From an uncultured Lachnospiraceae bacterium (GTDB lineage: Bacteria > Bacillota > Clostridia > Lachnospirales > Lachnospiraceae), in contig CAOKQK010000003.1 in NCBI GenBank assembly GCA_948470905.1, forward strand, positions 34,354 to 98,353: 64,000 nucleotides of DNA, read 5' to 3'. This document shows, in pieces, positions 7,924-17,005 of the stretch (position 1 is its first letter; every line of letters starts with the position of its first letter). The notes beneath the pieces were generated by a model, which did not search any database, was not told the DNA's origin, and saw only the letters and a program-made list of their open reading frames with translations. Position numbers and translations under genes: made by a program.

Positions 7924-8016
7924 TTTCCACCTGTGCGGTTGCAATGCGCCATCGCATTTGCATCGCCATAAATGGCATGCAAATGTGTTGTCGGATTGCA
8001 GCCGCACAGGTGGAAA
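7924..8016. repeat. Large imperfect palindrome, possible MITE or stem-loop element
   Basis: 22-bp arms (7924-7945 and 7995-8016; core TTTCCACCTGTGCGG) pair with a single G-T position. Inside, CGCATTTGCAT (7953-7963) pairs with ATGCAAATGTG (7977-7987). The whole is one 93-nt hairpin in the gap between divergent genes. No coding capacity and no T-tract. The rest of the 7700-8176 gap holds the leader RNA, two promoters and nothing else I can identify. Confidence 0.6.
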
Positions 8017-8045
8017 AATTTTGCCGTTGGAATTTAAGAAAGTTT

Positions 8046-8074
8046 TTGCATATCCCGGCAACATCTACTATAAT
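8046..8074 (+). promoter_or_regulatory. Sigma-A promoter for the PH-domain gene
   Basis: TTGCAT (8046-8051), 17-nt spacer, TATAAT (8069-8074), about 100 bp upstream of the start codon. Confidence 0.75.
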
Positions 8075-8176
8075 ACTGTTAAAGGTTTGCCACGCTGAGG
8101 AGCTGTGAGGCATTTGTGCAGAGTTTCCATAGATATTGGGGATACTTTTTATAGATATTAAAAATAGAAAGGCAGG

Positions 8177-8566
8177 ATGGTTTGTATGATAGAGTTTGTA
8201 GAGAGGAAAAGATGGCTGTTTTTGGGGCTTCCCTTTACTTTTACCAGGTATATGGTCAAGGAGGATATGATCACCATCGCAGAGGGACTGCTGAAAACGG
8301 TGGAAAACGACTGTTATATGTACAAAGTGCAGGATGTGACACACAGTGCGAGCCTTATGGAGAAAATGTTTAAGCTGGGGACTGTCACCTGTTTTACCGG
8401 GGATACCACCCATCCGCAGCTTGTGTTGGAGCACATCAAGAATTCCAGGCAGATTAAGGAGTTTATCTTGAGACAGTCCGAGGAAGAACGGCTGAGGAGG
8501 CGCACCGTGAACATGGTTGACATCGGTTCCGATGAGATGGAGCTGACGGATGAAGTGGAATCATAA
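8177..8566 (+). CDS. PH-domain (YdbS/bPH2-like) protein
   Basis: A 129-residue soluble protein consisting essentially of one bacterial pleckstrin-homology-like domain. The recurring pattern is visible: FTFTRYMVKEDMITIAEG, then NDCYMYKVQDV, then GTVTCFTGDTTHP and NSRQIKEFILRQSEEERLRRRT. No membrane segment is present, unlike many YdbS proteins. Role unknown. Start 8177 or the ATG at 8186 are both possible; the ribosome binding site is weak for either. It is transcribed alone from a near-consensus promoter and followed by a convergent gene. Confidence 0.75.
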   Translation: MVCMIEFVERKRWLFLGLPFTFTRYMVKEDMITIAEGLLKTVENDCYMYKVQDVTHSASLMEKMFKLGTVTCFTGDTTHPQLVLEHIKNSRQIKEFILRQSEEERLRRRTVNMVDIGSDEMELTDEVES

Positions 8567-8624
8567 GGCGGACGCAGGATCCAAATGAGTGTACGGTTCT
8601 GACGGATATGAGGTTTTGGAAGGC

Positions 8625-9038
8625 TTATTTTTTGTCTGTCGGCAAGGAGGGGGACACCAGCCGTTCGAACATCAGGCCGGCGCCGAACCAGTACGGGGCA
8701 AAGTCGAGGCGGATGACATTGCCTACATGGAAGCGGCTGCGGCTATAATCCCAGGGACAGAGCTCATATTTGGAGAGTACCTTCCCGGTGAGATATTCCA
8801 CGGAATAGATCAGGCTCATGTAGGTGGCGCCGCGCAGCCAGACGGGGCGGTTTTTCAGCAATTTGCACACGGGCCTGAGCAGGGCGGCGCTTCCGTATAT
8901 GGGAAACATCCAAAGGGAGGTGTTTCCCTTGAGGGTCATTTCCCGGCGGCGTAGAGCGTCCAGGGAGGTAAAGATGATTTCCATGCACCAGCCGGTGAAT
9001 CCGCAGGCGAGGAAATTTTTGATAAATGTATGTTTCAT
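8625..9038 (-). CDS. CmpB-like membrane protein (putative ABC transporter type IV permease family)
   Basis: A 137-residue integral membrane protein with about three hydrophobic segments. It has the GFTGWCMEIIFTSL opening and MFPIYGSAALLRPV segment typical of the family annotated as ABC_trans_CmpB. Despite that name, no ATPase partner is nearby and transport has not been shown for most members. The ATG at 9038 is preceded by AAAGGA nine bases upstream. Convergent with the PH-domain gene. Confidence 0.7.
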   Translation of the reverse strand: MKHTFIKNFLACGFTGWCMEIIFTSLDALRRREMTLKGNTSLWMFPIYGSAALLRPVCKLLKNRPVWLRGATYMSLIYSVEYLTGKVLSKYELCPWDYSRSRFHVGNVIRLDFAPYWFGAGLMFERLVSPSLPTDKK

Positions 9039-9054
9039 GGCATTTTATCCTTTC

Positions 9055-9083
9055 TTGACATAAGGGTGAATAATGGTTAGTAT
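9055..9083 (+). promoter_or_regulatory. Candidate promoter for the folate cluster
   Basis: TTGACA (9055-9060), 17-nt spacer, TAGTAT (9078-9083), about 185 bp upstream of folC. No tetrahydrofolate riboswitch was recognised in the leader. Confidence 0.45.
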
Positions 9084-9268
9084 TTCCGGATGCGGTGATA
9101 ATTATGAGTAAGATTTTGCAGGGCGCCCGGCAGACGGGGATTTTCAGCACAGGCTGTTTGCTGCGGGGGTGTTGACTGGTATGCGTAAGGGGGGCGCGTC
9201 CTTTTAGGAAGCACGCAGGGGGCGTATAACTGGAAAGATGCCGGTTAGTGTACACAGGAGGCATATAG

Positions 9269-10588
9269 GTGAACGAGAAGGAAGCATATGAATATATAGA
9301 GAGTGTGGGTAACTATGGCATAGTGCCGGGGCTTGACAGCATAAAAGAGCTGTGCAGGCGGCTTGGCGATCCCCAGAAGGATTTGAAGTTTGTACATGTG
9401 GCAGGCACCAACGGAAAGGGATCCGTATCGGCATTTACAGCGGCTGCGCTGAAGGCCGGGGGATACCGGGTGGGAAGATATATTTCTCCGGTTATTTTTG
9501 AATACAGAGAGAAGATCCAGGTGAATGACAGCTATATTTCCAGGCGGGCAATGTGCCGGGGGCTGGAGAGGATTAAGGAGGCGTGCGGCGGAATGGAAGA
9601 AAAGCATCCCACGCTTTTTGAGATTGAGACAGCACTTGCTTTTCTGTATTTTCAGGAAAAGAAATGCGATATTGTGGTCTTGGAAACCGGCATGGGAGGG
9701 CTCATGGATGCTACCAATGTGATAGAAAATACCCTGGTGGCTGTGATCACTTCCGTCAGCATGGACCACATGAAATTTCTGGGAAACACGCTGGAGGAGA
9801 TTGCGGAACAGAAGGCGGGCATTATCAAAAAGGGCTGCCATGTGGTCAGCCTGCGCCAGGAGCCCGACGCAATGGAGGTGATAGAGAGGAAGGCGGCGGA
9901 GGAAGGCTGTGAGCTCACGGTTGCGGACCCGTCGCTTGCCGGACATATCCGATATGGTCTGGAGAGTCAGCGCTTTGATTACGGGGATTATAAGGGCGTG
10001 GAGATCTCCCTGGCGGGCAGATACCAGATAGACAACGGGATTCTTGCGCTGGAAGTGCTGAAGGCACTGGCAGAAAGAGGCTTCCCGATCAGGGAGGACA
10101 GGCTGCGGGAGGGCTTCCTGGATGCAAAGTGGCCGGGAAGGTTTACCGTCATAGGCAGAAAGCCGTACTTTGTGGTGGATGGGGCTCACAATGAGGATGC
10201 CGCAAGGAGGCTGACGGAATCTTTGGAATTTTATTTTGCCGGGAAGCGGATCATCTATATCATGGGGATGTTTCGGGATAAAGAGTATGAGAAAGTGATC
10301 GGGCTTACCCATGGGCTGGCGGATCAGATCATCACAGTGGCGACGCCGGGAAATCCCAGGGCGCTGTCAGCCTATGAACTGGCGCAGGCAGTTTCCCGGT
10401 ATCATCCCCAGGTGACAGCGGCGGACAGCCTGGAGGAGGCAGTGGAGATGTGTTATCTGCTGGCGGAAAAGGAAGATGTGATCGTTGCCTTTGGTTCGCT
10501 TTCTTTTCTGGGCAGGCTGATGGATATTGTGGCAGCGAAGAACAGCAGGTCCTGCCAAAGTCAGCAGTCCCGCTGCAGGCAGGTGTGA
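9269..10588 (+). CDS. folC: Folylpolyglutamate synthase / dihydrofolate synthase
   Basis: A 439-residue Mur-ligase-type enzyme that adds glutamate to dihydropteroate or folates with ATP. The P-loop GTNGKGS is at residues 46-52, the signature ETGMGGLMDATN follows near 145, and the C-terminal ligase-domain motif VVDGAHNEDAA near 305 is intact. A GTG at 9269 is the start, supported by AGGAGG seven bases upstream. It leads a cluster running folC-folE-HD-folP-folB/folK, so it probably serves de novo folate synthesis as both dihydrofolate synthase and polyglutamylase. Confidence 0.93.
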   Translation: MNEKEAYEYIESVGNYGIVPGLDSIKELCRRLGDPQKDLKFVHVAGTNGKGSVSAFTAAALKAGGYRVGRYISPVIFEYREKIQVNDSYISRRAMCRGLERIKEACGGMEEKHPTLFEIETALAFLYFQEKKCDIVVLETGMGGLMDATNVIENTLVAVITSVSMDHMKFLGNTLEEIAEQKAGIIKKGCHVVSLRQEPDAMEVIERKAAEEGCELTVADPSLAGHIRYGLESQRFDYGDYKGVEISLAGRYQIDNGILALEVLKALAERGFPIREDRLREGFLDAKWPGRFTVIGRKPYFVVDGAHNEDAARRLTESLEFYFAGKRIIYIMGMFRDKEYEKVIGLTHGLADQIITVATPGNPRALSAYELAQAVSRYHPQVTAADSLEEAVEMCYLLAEKEDVIVAFGSLSFLGRLMDIVAAKNSRSCQSQQSRCRQV

Positions 10589-10644
10589 GCCTGGCGGCAT
10601 TTTGCCCGCAGGGATAAATAACAGAGTGCATGAGGAGTCGTAAA

Positions 10645-11208
10645 ATGGTAGATCAGGAGAAAATAAGAGAGGCTGCAAGGCTGCTCTTAGAGGGAATCGG
10701 TGAAGATGTGACGAGGGAAGGGCTGGCGGAGACACCGGACAGGATCGCCCGTATGTATGAGGAGCTGTTCTCGGGAATGGGGACGGATGCCGGGGAGCCT
10801 CTGTCGAGAGTATTTTCTGTGGAAAATAATGAGATGGTGATGGAGAAGGATATTGTCTTTTATTCCATGTGCGAGCATCACCTGATGCCCTTTTACGGAA
10901 AGGCGCACATCGCTTATGTGCCGGACGGCAGAGTGGCCGGCTTAAGCAAGCTGGCAAGGACTGTGGAGGTATACGCAAGACGGCTTCAGATTCAGGAGCG
11001 CATGACGGGACAGATTGCAGACGACGTCATGAAATATCTTGCGCCCCAGGGCGTCATGGTGGTGCTGGAGGCGGAACATATGTGCATGACCATGCGGGGC
11101 GTGAAAAAGCCCGGCAGCAGGACGGTAAGTGTGGCAGTAAGGGGAGTATTTGAGAAGGATGCTGTCCTGCAGGAGCAGTTTTTCGCCATGCTGAGGCTGC
11201 AGGGCTGA
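10645..11208 (+). CDS. folE: GTP cyclohydrolase I
   Basis: A 187-residue homodecameric zinc enzyme that opens GTP to dihydroneopterin triphosphate, the first step of folate synthesis. The zinc ligands are visible in the CEHHLMPF motif and in the later [13 protein letters not shown]; the [13 protein letters not shown] and QERMTGQIA segments are standard. The ATG at 10645 is favoured because GAGGAG lies seven bases upstream; another in-frame ATG 15 bp earlier has no good site. 56 bp from folC, same operon. Confidence 0.95.
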   Translation: MVDQEKIREAARLLLEGIGEDVTREGLAETPDRIARMYEELFSGMGTDAGEPLSRVFSVENNEMVMEKDIVFYSMCEHHLMPFYGKAHIAYVPDGRVAGLSKLARTVEVYARRLQIQERMTGQIADDVMKYLAPQGVMVVLEAEHMCMTMRGVKKPGSRTVSVAVRGVFEKDAVLQEQFFAMLRLQG

Positions 11209-11261
11209 ATACCCTGGAGCGGGAGGGCAGCTTCCAGATTTTGAATGGATATCAAAGAACA

Positions 11262-11744
11262 ATGGAAAGAATTAACAAAATATTAAAACATAAGCTGTTT
11301 CTTACCTGTTTAGACAAAAATGCCCAGGCAGAAAAGGACAGGATTTTCTGCCGTCATGATATGTCTCATTTTCTCCATGTGGCAAGGATCGGCAGGATCT
11401 TAAACGCGGAGGAGGGGTTGGGCATGGAGACAGAGCTGATCTATGCGGCGGCGCTTCTGCATGATATCGGGAAACATCTGCAATATGCGGAAGGGACCCC
11501 GCATGAACAGGCAAGTGTACAGCTTGCCGCCGGTATCCTTTCCGACTGCGGTTTTGGCAGAGAAGAAACAGCTGTGGTTATAGACGCCATACTGGGTCAC
11601 AGGGATGAACGCTCGGCAGGTGAGAAAAATTTAAAAGGGATCCTTTACCGCGCGGACAAGCTGAGCCGTGCCTGTTTCTGCTGCCCGGCGCAAGCCCTCT
11701 GCGACTGGAAGGACGGCAAAAAGAATTTAAAACTGCGGTATTGA
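11262..11744 (+). CDS. HD-domain phosphohydrolase
   Basis: A 160-residue protein of the HD superfamily, with the metal ligands in CRHDMSHFLHVARI (His) and AALLHDIGKHLQY (His-Asp), and a later Asp in VVIDAILGH. Such enzymes hydrolyse phosphate esters or nucleotides. Its place between folE and folP suggests a role in folate synthesis, possibly dephosphorylating dihydroneopterin phosphate, for which this operon has no other candidate. That is inference from position only. The start is uncertain: ATG 11262 (MERINKILKHK) matches the usual N-terminus, and an ATG seven codons upstream also exists; neither has a strong ribosome binding site. Nothing was identified in the 161 bp before folP. Confidence 0.8.
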   Translation: MERINKILKHKLFLTCLDKNAQAEKDRIFCRHDMSHFLHVARIGRILNAEEGLGMETELIYAAALLHDIGKHLQYAEGTPHEQASVQLAAGILSDCGFGREETAVVIDAILGHRDERSAGEKNLKGILYRADKLSRACFCCPAQALCDWKDGKKNLKLRY

Positions 11745-11905
11745 GGGATTGGGATTTCAGAGGAAAGCCCAGAGCTGTAATCTGTGAGGAAAGAGAGGCG
11801 GCAGGGGGGTGAAAGGCTTAAAAAAGCAGGGAAGTACAAAAGAGAATTGCGCGGCAGTGAACCGGGAGATCAATTATTTAAGGAATGATGGGAGCATAGA
11901 GACAG

Positions 11906-12727
11906 ATGAAAATTGGAAACAGGGATTTTGAGATCAAAGGCCATACGTATGTAATGGGGATCCTGAACCTGACGCCTGACTCATTTTCAGACGGGGGAAG
12001 ATGGAATCACAGGGACAGGGCGCTGAAGCATGTGGACGAGATGATAAAGGAGGGGGCAGAGCTCATTGACATCGGCGGGGAATCCACTCGTCCGGGCTAT
12101 ACCATGGTTTCTGACGAGGAGGAGGCGGCAAGGGTGGTTCCCATCATCCAGGCGGTGAAGGCTGAGTTTGATATCCCGGTTTCGCTGGACACCTACAAGC
12201 CGCAGGTTGCGGCTGCAGGCATTGCAGCGGGAGCAGATATGATCAACGACATATGGGGGCTGAAATGGGACGAAAGGATGGGGGGCGTTATTGCAGACAG
12301 CGGGCGGCCCTGCTGCCTGATGCACAACAGAAAGAGCGGCGGCAGTGACTACCGGAATTTCATGCAGGATGTGGCGGCGGATCTGGCGGAAACTCTCCGG
12401 CTGGCAGATCAGGCGGGGATTGCCCGCAGCAGGATCATACTGGATCCCGGGGTGGGGTTTGCCAAGACTTATGAGCAGAATCTGGAGGTCCTCCATTCCA
12501 TGGAGGTGCTGCAGGAGCTTGGCTGCCCCCTGCTTTTGGGCTGCAGCCGCAAATCTGTCATAGGTCTGACGCTTGACCTGCCTGTGGAGGAAAGGCTGGA
12601 GGGGACATTGGCAACCACGGTGATGGCGGTGATGAAGGGCTGTATGTTCGTGCGTGTCCACGATGTCAGGGAGAATGTGCGTGCCGTAAGGATGACGGAG
12701 GCTGTTTTGAGAGGAGGCTGTGTGTAA
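11906..12727 (+). CDS. folP: Dihydropteroate synthase
   Basis: A 273-residue TIM-barrel enzyme condensing 6-hydroxymethyl-dihydropterin pyrophosphate with p-aminobenzoate; the sulfonamide target. Both family signatures are present: MGILNLTPDSFSDGG (pyrophosphate loop) and IDIGGESTRPGY. The barrel also shows SLDTYKP, MINDIWG, RIILDPGVGF, LLGCSRKS and, at the end, VRVHDV. The stop TAA shares a base with the next ATG, so translational coupling with folB-folK is likely. Confidence 0.95.
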   Translation: MKIGNRDFEIKGHTYVMGILNLTPDSFSDGGRWNHRDRALKHVDEMIKEGAELIDIGGESTRPGYTMVSDEEEAARVVPIIQAVKAEFDIPVSLDTYKPQVAAAGIAAGADMINDIWGLKWDERMGGVIADSGRPCCLMHNRKSGGSDYRNFMQDVAADLAETLRLADQAGIARSRIILDPGVGFAKTYEQNLEVLHSMEVLQELGCPLLLGCSRKSVIGLTLDLPVEERLEGTLATTVMAVMKGCMFVRVHDVRENVRAVRMTEAVLRGGCV

Positions 12728-13596
12728 TGTATTCGGAGTGGGCAAAAGACGAGATCAGGATAGAGAGGCTGGAGGTATTTGCGCATCACGGAGTATTTCC
12801 AGAGGAAACCAGGGACGGCCAGGTTTTTTATGTGAATGCAGTGCTTTATACGGATGTACACAGGGCAGGTGAGACGGATGATCTGACATATTCCATAGAT
12901 TATGGGGATGTCTGTTTTTTTATAACAGAATGGATGCAGGGTAACACCTGCCTGCTGTTGGAGGCGGTTGCGGAAAGGCTCGCAAGGGCGCTTTTGTTAA
13001 AATATGACCTGATATGCGGCCTGGATCTGGAGATATTAAAGCCTCATGCCCCCATTAAGCTTCCCTTTGGCTGTGTGTCAGTGAGGGTACACAGAGGATG
13101 GCACCGGTCTTATATCGGGATTGGCTCTAATATGGGAGATCGGGAAAATTATATCAAAGGCGCCGTGGAAGCGTTGAAGGCACATCCCTTTATCCGGGTG
13201 AAGAAGATGTCGGAACTGATGGTGACAGAGCCTTATGGCGGAGTAGAGCAGGAAGACTTCTTAAACGGGGCGCTGGAACTGGAGACATTGCTGGAGCCGG
13301 AGGAGCTTTTGGAGGCGTTGCATGAAATAGAAAACGCGGCGGACAGGAAACGGGATATCCATTGGGGACCCAGGACGTTGGATCTGGATATCTTGTTTTT
13401 TGATGATATTTGTTACAGGAGCGAGACATTGGTCATCCCCCATCCCGATCTGGCAAACCGCCGGTTCGTGCTGGAGCCGCTGGCAATGATCGCGCCTTAT
13501 ATGTGTCATCCTGTCATGGGAAAGACTGTGTCAGAGCTTCTAATAGGGCTTGGGGAGATATCGCCCTGCATACTCCCCGCACAGTCCGGTGAATAG
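12727..13596 (+). CDS. folK: Bifunctional dihydroneopterin aldolase / HPPK
   Basis: A 289-residue fusion. Residues 1-118 are dihydroneopterin aldolase (FolB), with RIERLEVFAHHGVFPEE, the catalytic-region Tyr in LTYSIDYGDV, and LLEAVAERLA. Residues 122-285 are 6-hydroxymethyl-dihydropterin pyrophosphokinase (FolK), with YIGIGSNMGDRENYI and the signature GPRTLDLDILFFDD. The fusion gives two consecutive steps ahead of FolP. Start overlaps the folP stop by one base. The last 57 bp overlap the 3' end of the convergent Gx gene on the other strand. Confidence 0.93.
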   Translation: MYSEWAKDEIRIERLEVFAHHGVFPEETRDGQVFYVNAVLYTDVHRAGETDDLTYSIDYGDVCFFITEWMQGNTCLLLEAVAERLARALLLKYDLICGLDLEILKPHAPIKLPFGCVSVRVHRGWHRSYIGIGSNMGDRENYIKGAVEALKAHPFIRVKKMSELMVTEPYGGVEQEDFLNGALELETLLEPEELLEALHEIENAADRKRDIHWGPRTLDLDILFFDDICYRSETLVIPHPDLANRRFVLEPLAMIAPYMCHPVMGKTVSELLIGLGEISPCILPAQSGE

Positions 13597-14034
13597 CCCG
13601 GTCAGGATGCCGCTCAGGACCAGAAAGGGCAGGTAGGCTGCTACGCCGGGGGTTGATGTGACAATGAGGGCGATGACCAGCTGTCCCATGTTGTGAGCCA
13701 GGCCGCCCAGGGCGCCGGTGAGGAAGAACATTTTTTTGTGCAGCAGCTTTGTGACAAGTGCCATGACAAGCAGGCTTAAGATCCCGCCGGCGAGGCTGTA
13801 GAGCAGGCTTAGAGCCTGGCCGAACAAAAGTGCCGAGAGCAGGATCCTGGCAATGAGCACCAGGAAGGCATCCTTTGCGGAGGTATTCCGCAGCAGGATC
13901 AGGCTTATGATGTTTGCGAGCCCCAGCTTGAATCCGGGGATGGGCACAAGGGGGGGAATGGCGCTCTCCACGGCATAAATGGCCAGGGACAGGGTTGTAA
14001 ACAGTGCGAGGACGGTCAGTTTCTTGATTGGCAT
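13540..14034 (-). CDS. Gx-family membrane protein (heptaprenyl diphosphate synthase component I-like)
   Basis: A 164-residue membrane protein with about five hydrophobic helices and the typical GFKLGLANIISLILL and AHNMGQLVIALI segments of the Gx / HepT-I family. The fold resembles substrate-binding S components of ECF importers. It is commonly found with NusG-II and ApbE proteins, as here, in loci that build flavin-dependent membrane electron carriers such as Rnf. The substrate is not established. It overlaps folK tail-to-tail by 57 bp and follows the NusG-II gene by 14 bp. Confidence 0.8.
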   Translation of the reverse strand: MPIKKLTVLALFTTLSLAIYAVESAIPPLVPIPGFKLGLANIISLILLRNTSAKDAFLVLIARILLSALLFGQALSLLYSLAGGILSLLVMALVTKLLHKKMFFLTGALGGLAHNMGQLVIALIVTSTPGVAAYLPFLVLSGILTGLFTGLCGEYAGRYLPKPY

Positions 14035-14048
14035 GGAAGCCTCCTGGT

Positions 14049-14471
14049 TCAGTAAGTATAAACATCCGGTGCCGGGGGATCGCCTGCCTTATCTGACAAG
14101 GGACGCAGCAGGATCACAAGCCGGTTCGGAAGACAGGTGATGGGGAGCTTTGTATCTGTGATAAAGCCCTGTCTGACACAGATTTTGTCCGGGCAGTCAG
14201 CGGAGATGATGCCGATGCTGCCCGGACGGACTTCGATCTCATTGACACCGCCCTCTGCATTTTCCACTGTAAAGGTACGGCTTTCAGAAATATCATGGAG
14301 AGGGATGCTGTACAGCAGCCTGCCGTCCTGGTAAATCTGCGCGGCATAGCCGTCACCTGCATTACTGCCCCTGTCGGGAAGCAGCAGGCAAAGCAGGCTG
14401 AGGGATGCGGACAGGATGAGGATTGCGGAAATGATTATGGCAGCTTTTTTATCCTTCTGTTTTGTGCTCAA
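14049..14471 (-). CDS. NusG domain II-containing membrane-anchored protein
   Basis: A 140-residue protein with one N-terminal transmembrane helix (about residues 10-31) and an extracytoplasmic NusG-domain-II beta domain, seen in AAQIYQDGRLLYSIPL, EIEVRPGSIGIISADCPDKICV and ITCLPNRLVILL. The start is a TTG at 14471 with GGAAGG eight bases upstream. Such proteins accompany Gx and ApbE in redox-protein assembly gene groups. The exact role is unknown. It heads a two-gene minus-strand unit divergent from apbE. Confidence 0.82.
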   Translation of the reverse strand: MSTKQKDKKAAIIISAILILSASLSLLCLLLPDRGSNAGDGYAAQIYQDGRLLYSIPLHDISESRTFTVENAEGGVNEIEVRPGSIGIISADCPDKICVRQGFITDTKLPITCLPNRLVILLRPLSDKAGDPPAPDVYTY

Positions 14472-14600
14472 GCGATTACCTTCCTTAAGGGTGTGGTGTA
14501 GTGTTTAATGGTTTATAACAGTTCCTCAGATTCTGCTGCATACAGTTTCGCAGGATTTGATATAAGTATAACAAAATCGGGGGGAAAAGGGAATGAGAAC

Positions 14601-15692
14601 ATGAAGAATTTTTCAAAAAGACATTCAGCACCCATATTGTTTGTGCTGTTATGGGGAGGGTTATTCTGCCTATTGCTCTGTGGGTGCGGCGCGCAGACGT
14701 CTGTGCCCTGTCGGTATGCGGACACGGCGATGGGGACCGTGGTGCGGCAGACCCTTTATGCCCCTGATGAAGGAACGGCGGATTCCGCTTCGGATGCTAT
14801 AAAGTCTCTCTTGGATCAGTTAGAGGAGCAGGAGCTCTCCTGGCGCCTGGAGACATCGGAGATTTACGCTGTCAATGAAGCAGCGGGCAGCAGGGAAGGC
14901 TATCTGCTGTCAAATGAGATGACACAGATCATTGTCAGATGCCTTGAGGTCAGCCGGGAGGCAGAAGGGGCTTTCGATATGACACTGGGATCGGTGGTCC
15001 GTCTTTGGGATATTGACAGCTGGGCGGCAGTCGGGCAGTCGGGGGACTTTATCCCGCCGGACAGTGAGCTTTTGCGGCAGGCATTGGGAAACAGCGGTTA
15101 TGACAGGCTGAAGCTGGAGCCGGAAGTGTCCGGAGAAAATGGGGAGATCCTGCAGGCGAGGATCTTTCTCCCGGCAGGGATGCGGCTTGACCTGGGTGCG
15201 GCTGGCAAAGGGCTGGCAATGGACAGGATCCTGGACAGTCTGAAGGACAGCGGGATCAGCGGGGCAGTGATCTCCATCGGAGGCGCTGTGCTGACCTACG
15301 GCGATAAGCCGGACCATACGGAATGGAAGGTGGGTATCATCAATCCTATGGAGCCTGGGGAATATATGGGGATACTCTCCCTGAAAGGGCAGTGGTGTGT
15401 CTCTACCTCCGGAGATTACGAGCGATATGTGGAGGCGGACGGCATCCGCTTCCACCATATCATGGATCCTGCCACAGGGATGCCCGCTGACAGCGGGGTC
15501 CGCAGCGTGACCATCCTCACAAGGGATGGGCTTTTGAGCGACATATTATCTACCGCCTGTTTTGTCCTGGGGACCGAAAAGGGGCTGGAGCTGGCGCGGC
15601 AATACGGCGCGGAGGCGCTGTTTGTGACGGCGGACGGTGAGACGGTGATGACGGAAGGCATGGAAGGTCTGTTTTCGCCTGCGGAACGTTAG
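14601..15692 (+). CDS. apbE: FAD:protein FMN transferase
   Basis: A 363-residue lipoprotein that attaches FMN from FAD to a Thr of membrane redox subunits (RnfD/G, NqrB/C type) on the outer face of the membrane. The N-terminus is a lipoprotein signal with lipobox LLLCGC. The catalytic barrel has the Mg/FAD motif DLGAAGKGLAMD, ISIGGAVLTYG, STSGDYERY and HHIMDPATGMPA. The start is placed at ATG 14601 (MKNFSKRH), giving a proper signal peptide with AAGGGA upstream, rather than 31 codons earlier. Divergent from the NusG-II/Gx pair; no target flavoprotein gene lies in the window. Confidence 0.92.
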   Translation: MKNFSKRHSAPILFVLLWGGLFCLLLCGCGAQTSVPCRYADTAMGTVVRQTLYAPDEGTADSASDAIKSLLDQLEEQELSWRLETSEIYAVNEAAGSREGYLLSNEMTQIIVRCLEVSREAEGAFDMTLGSVVRLWDIDSWAAVGQSGDFIPPDSELLRQALGNSGYDRLKLEPEVSGENGEILQARIFLPAGMRLDLGAAGKGLAMDRILDSLKDSGISGAVISIGGAVLTYGDKPDHTEWKVGIINPMEPGEYMGILSLKGQWCVSTSGDYERYVEADGIRFHHIMDPATGMPADSGVRSVTILTRDGLLSDILSTACFVLGTEKGLELARQYGAEALFVTADGETVMTEGMEGLFSPAER

Positions 15693-15754
15693 CGCCAGCA
15701 CGCCGGCTGAAGTACGTGGAGTTTTGGTATTCTGATCAAGATCTAATATATTGT

Positions 15755-15790
15755 AAAAGCCCTGCTGTCGTGAAGATGGCGGGGCTTTTG
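15755..15790 (+). terminator. Intrinsic terminator of apbE
   Basis: AAAAGCCCTGC (15755-15765) pairs with GCGGGGCTTTT (15779-15789) with one wobble pair; the stem ends in a T run. Confidence 0.75.
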
Positions 15791-15873
15791 CAGTATCTGG
15801 ACATCCGATGATATCTGGAACAATTATTAATCTGAAAAAATAATTTCCTCCAAAAAGGTTATAATGATGTTGA

Positions 15874-16770
<897 letters not shown>

Positions 16771-16783
16771 GAGATGGAAGGAG

Positions 16784-16807
16784 TATCAAAAAGTACACTT
16801 TTTGATA
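16784..16807 (+). other. Left inversion site, hix-like palindrome
   Basis: Perfect 11-bp arms TATCAAAAAGT and ACTTTTTGATA around the central dinucleotide AC. The TATCAAAAA / TTTTTGATA parts match the half-sites of Hin recombination sites (hix) as I remember them. Confidence 0.65.
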
Positions 16808-16824
16808 GTTTCCAATTTCTTTAT

Positions 16825-16853
16825 ACTCTAGCACATAAACCTGGATATGTCCA
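16825..16853 (-). promoter_or_regulatory. Leftward promoter inside the invertible segment
   Basis: Minus strand TGGACA (16853-16848), 17-nt spacer, TAGAGT (16830-16825), with an extended TGC before the -10. Confidence 0.5.
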
Positions 16854-16888
16854 TACATAAATTTTTGCCAGGCACCGTGATTAGGCGG

Positions 16889-16925
16889 GGGATATCTGAA
16901 AAAAAGCAGGATATCCCTCTTTTTT
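16889..16925 (+). terminator. Intrinsic terminator inside the invertible segment
   Basis: GGGATATC (16889-16896) pairs with GATATCCC (16910-16917), followed by TCTTTTTT. The descending arm can instead pair with AAGAGGGAT just downstream, a 9-bp alternative hairpin. Confidence 0.65.
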
Positions 16926-17005
16926 GAATGCTTTAATGAAAAAAATCAAGAGGGATCTCATGGGGGGTTTGGCAGAAACAGCGGAGATGGCAGAAGTGGG
17001 AGATA

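Noticed and set aside
9084-9268. Tetrahydrofolate riboswitch before folC
   Set aside because: None of the conserved core segments of that class were recognised in the leader.
9245-10312. 355-codon open frame antisense to folC
   Set aside because: Shadow of a well-supported gene; no start signals and no recognisable domain.
11745-11905. Small gene before folP (GTG frame near 11808)
   Set aside because: About 40 codons, composition not clearly coding, and it overlaps the folP start in another frame.
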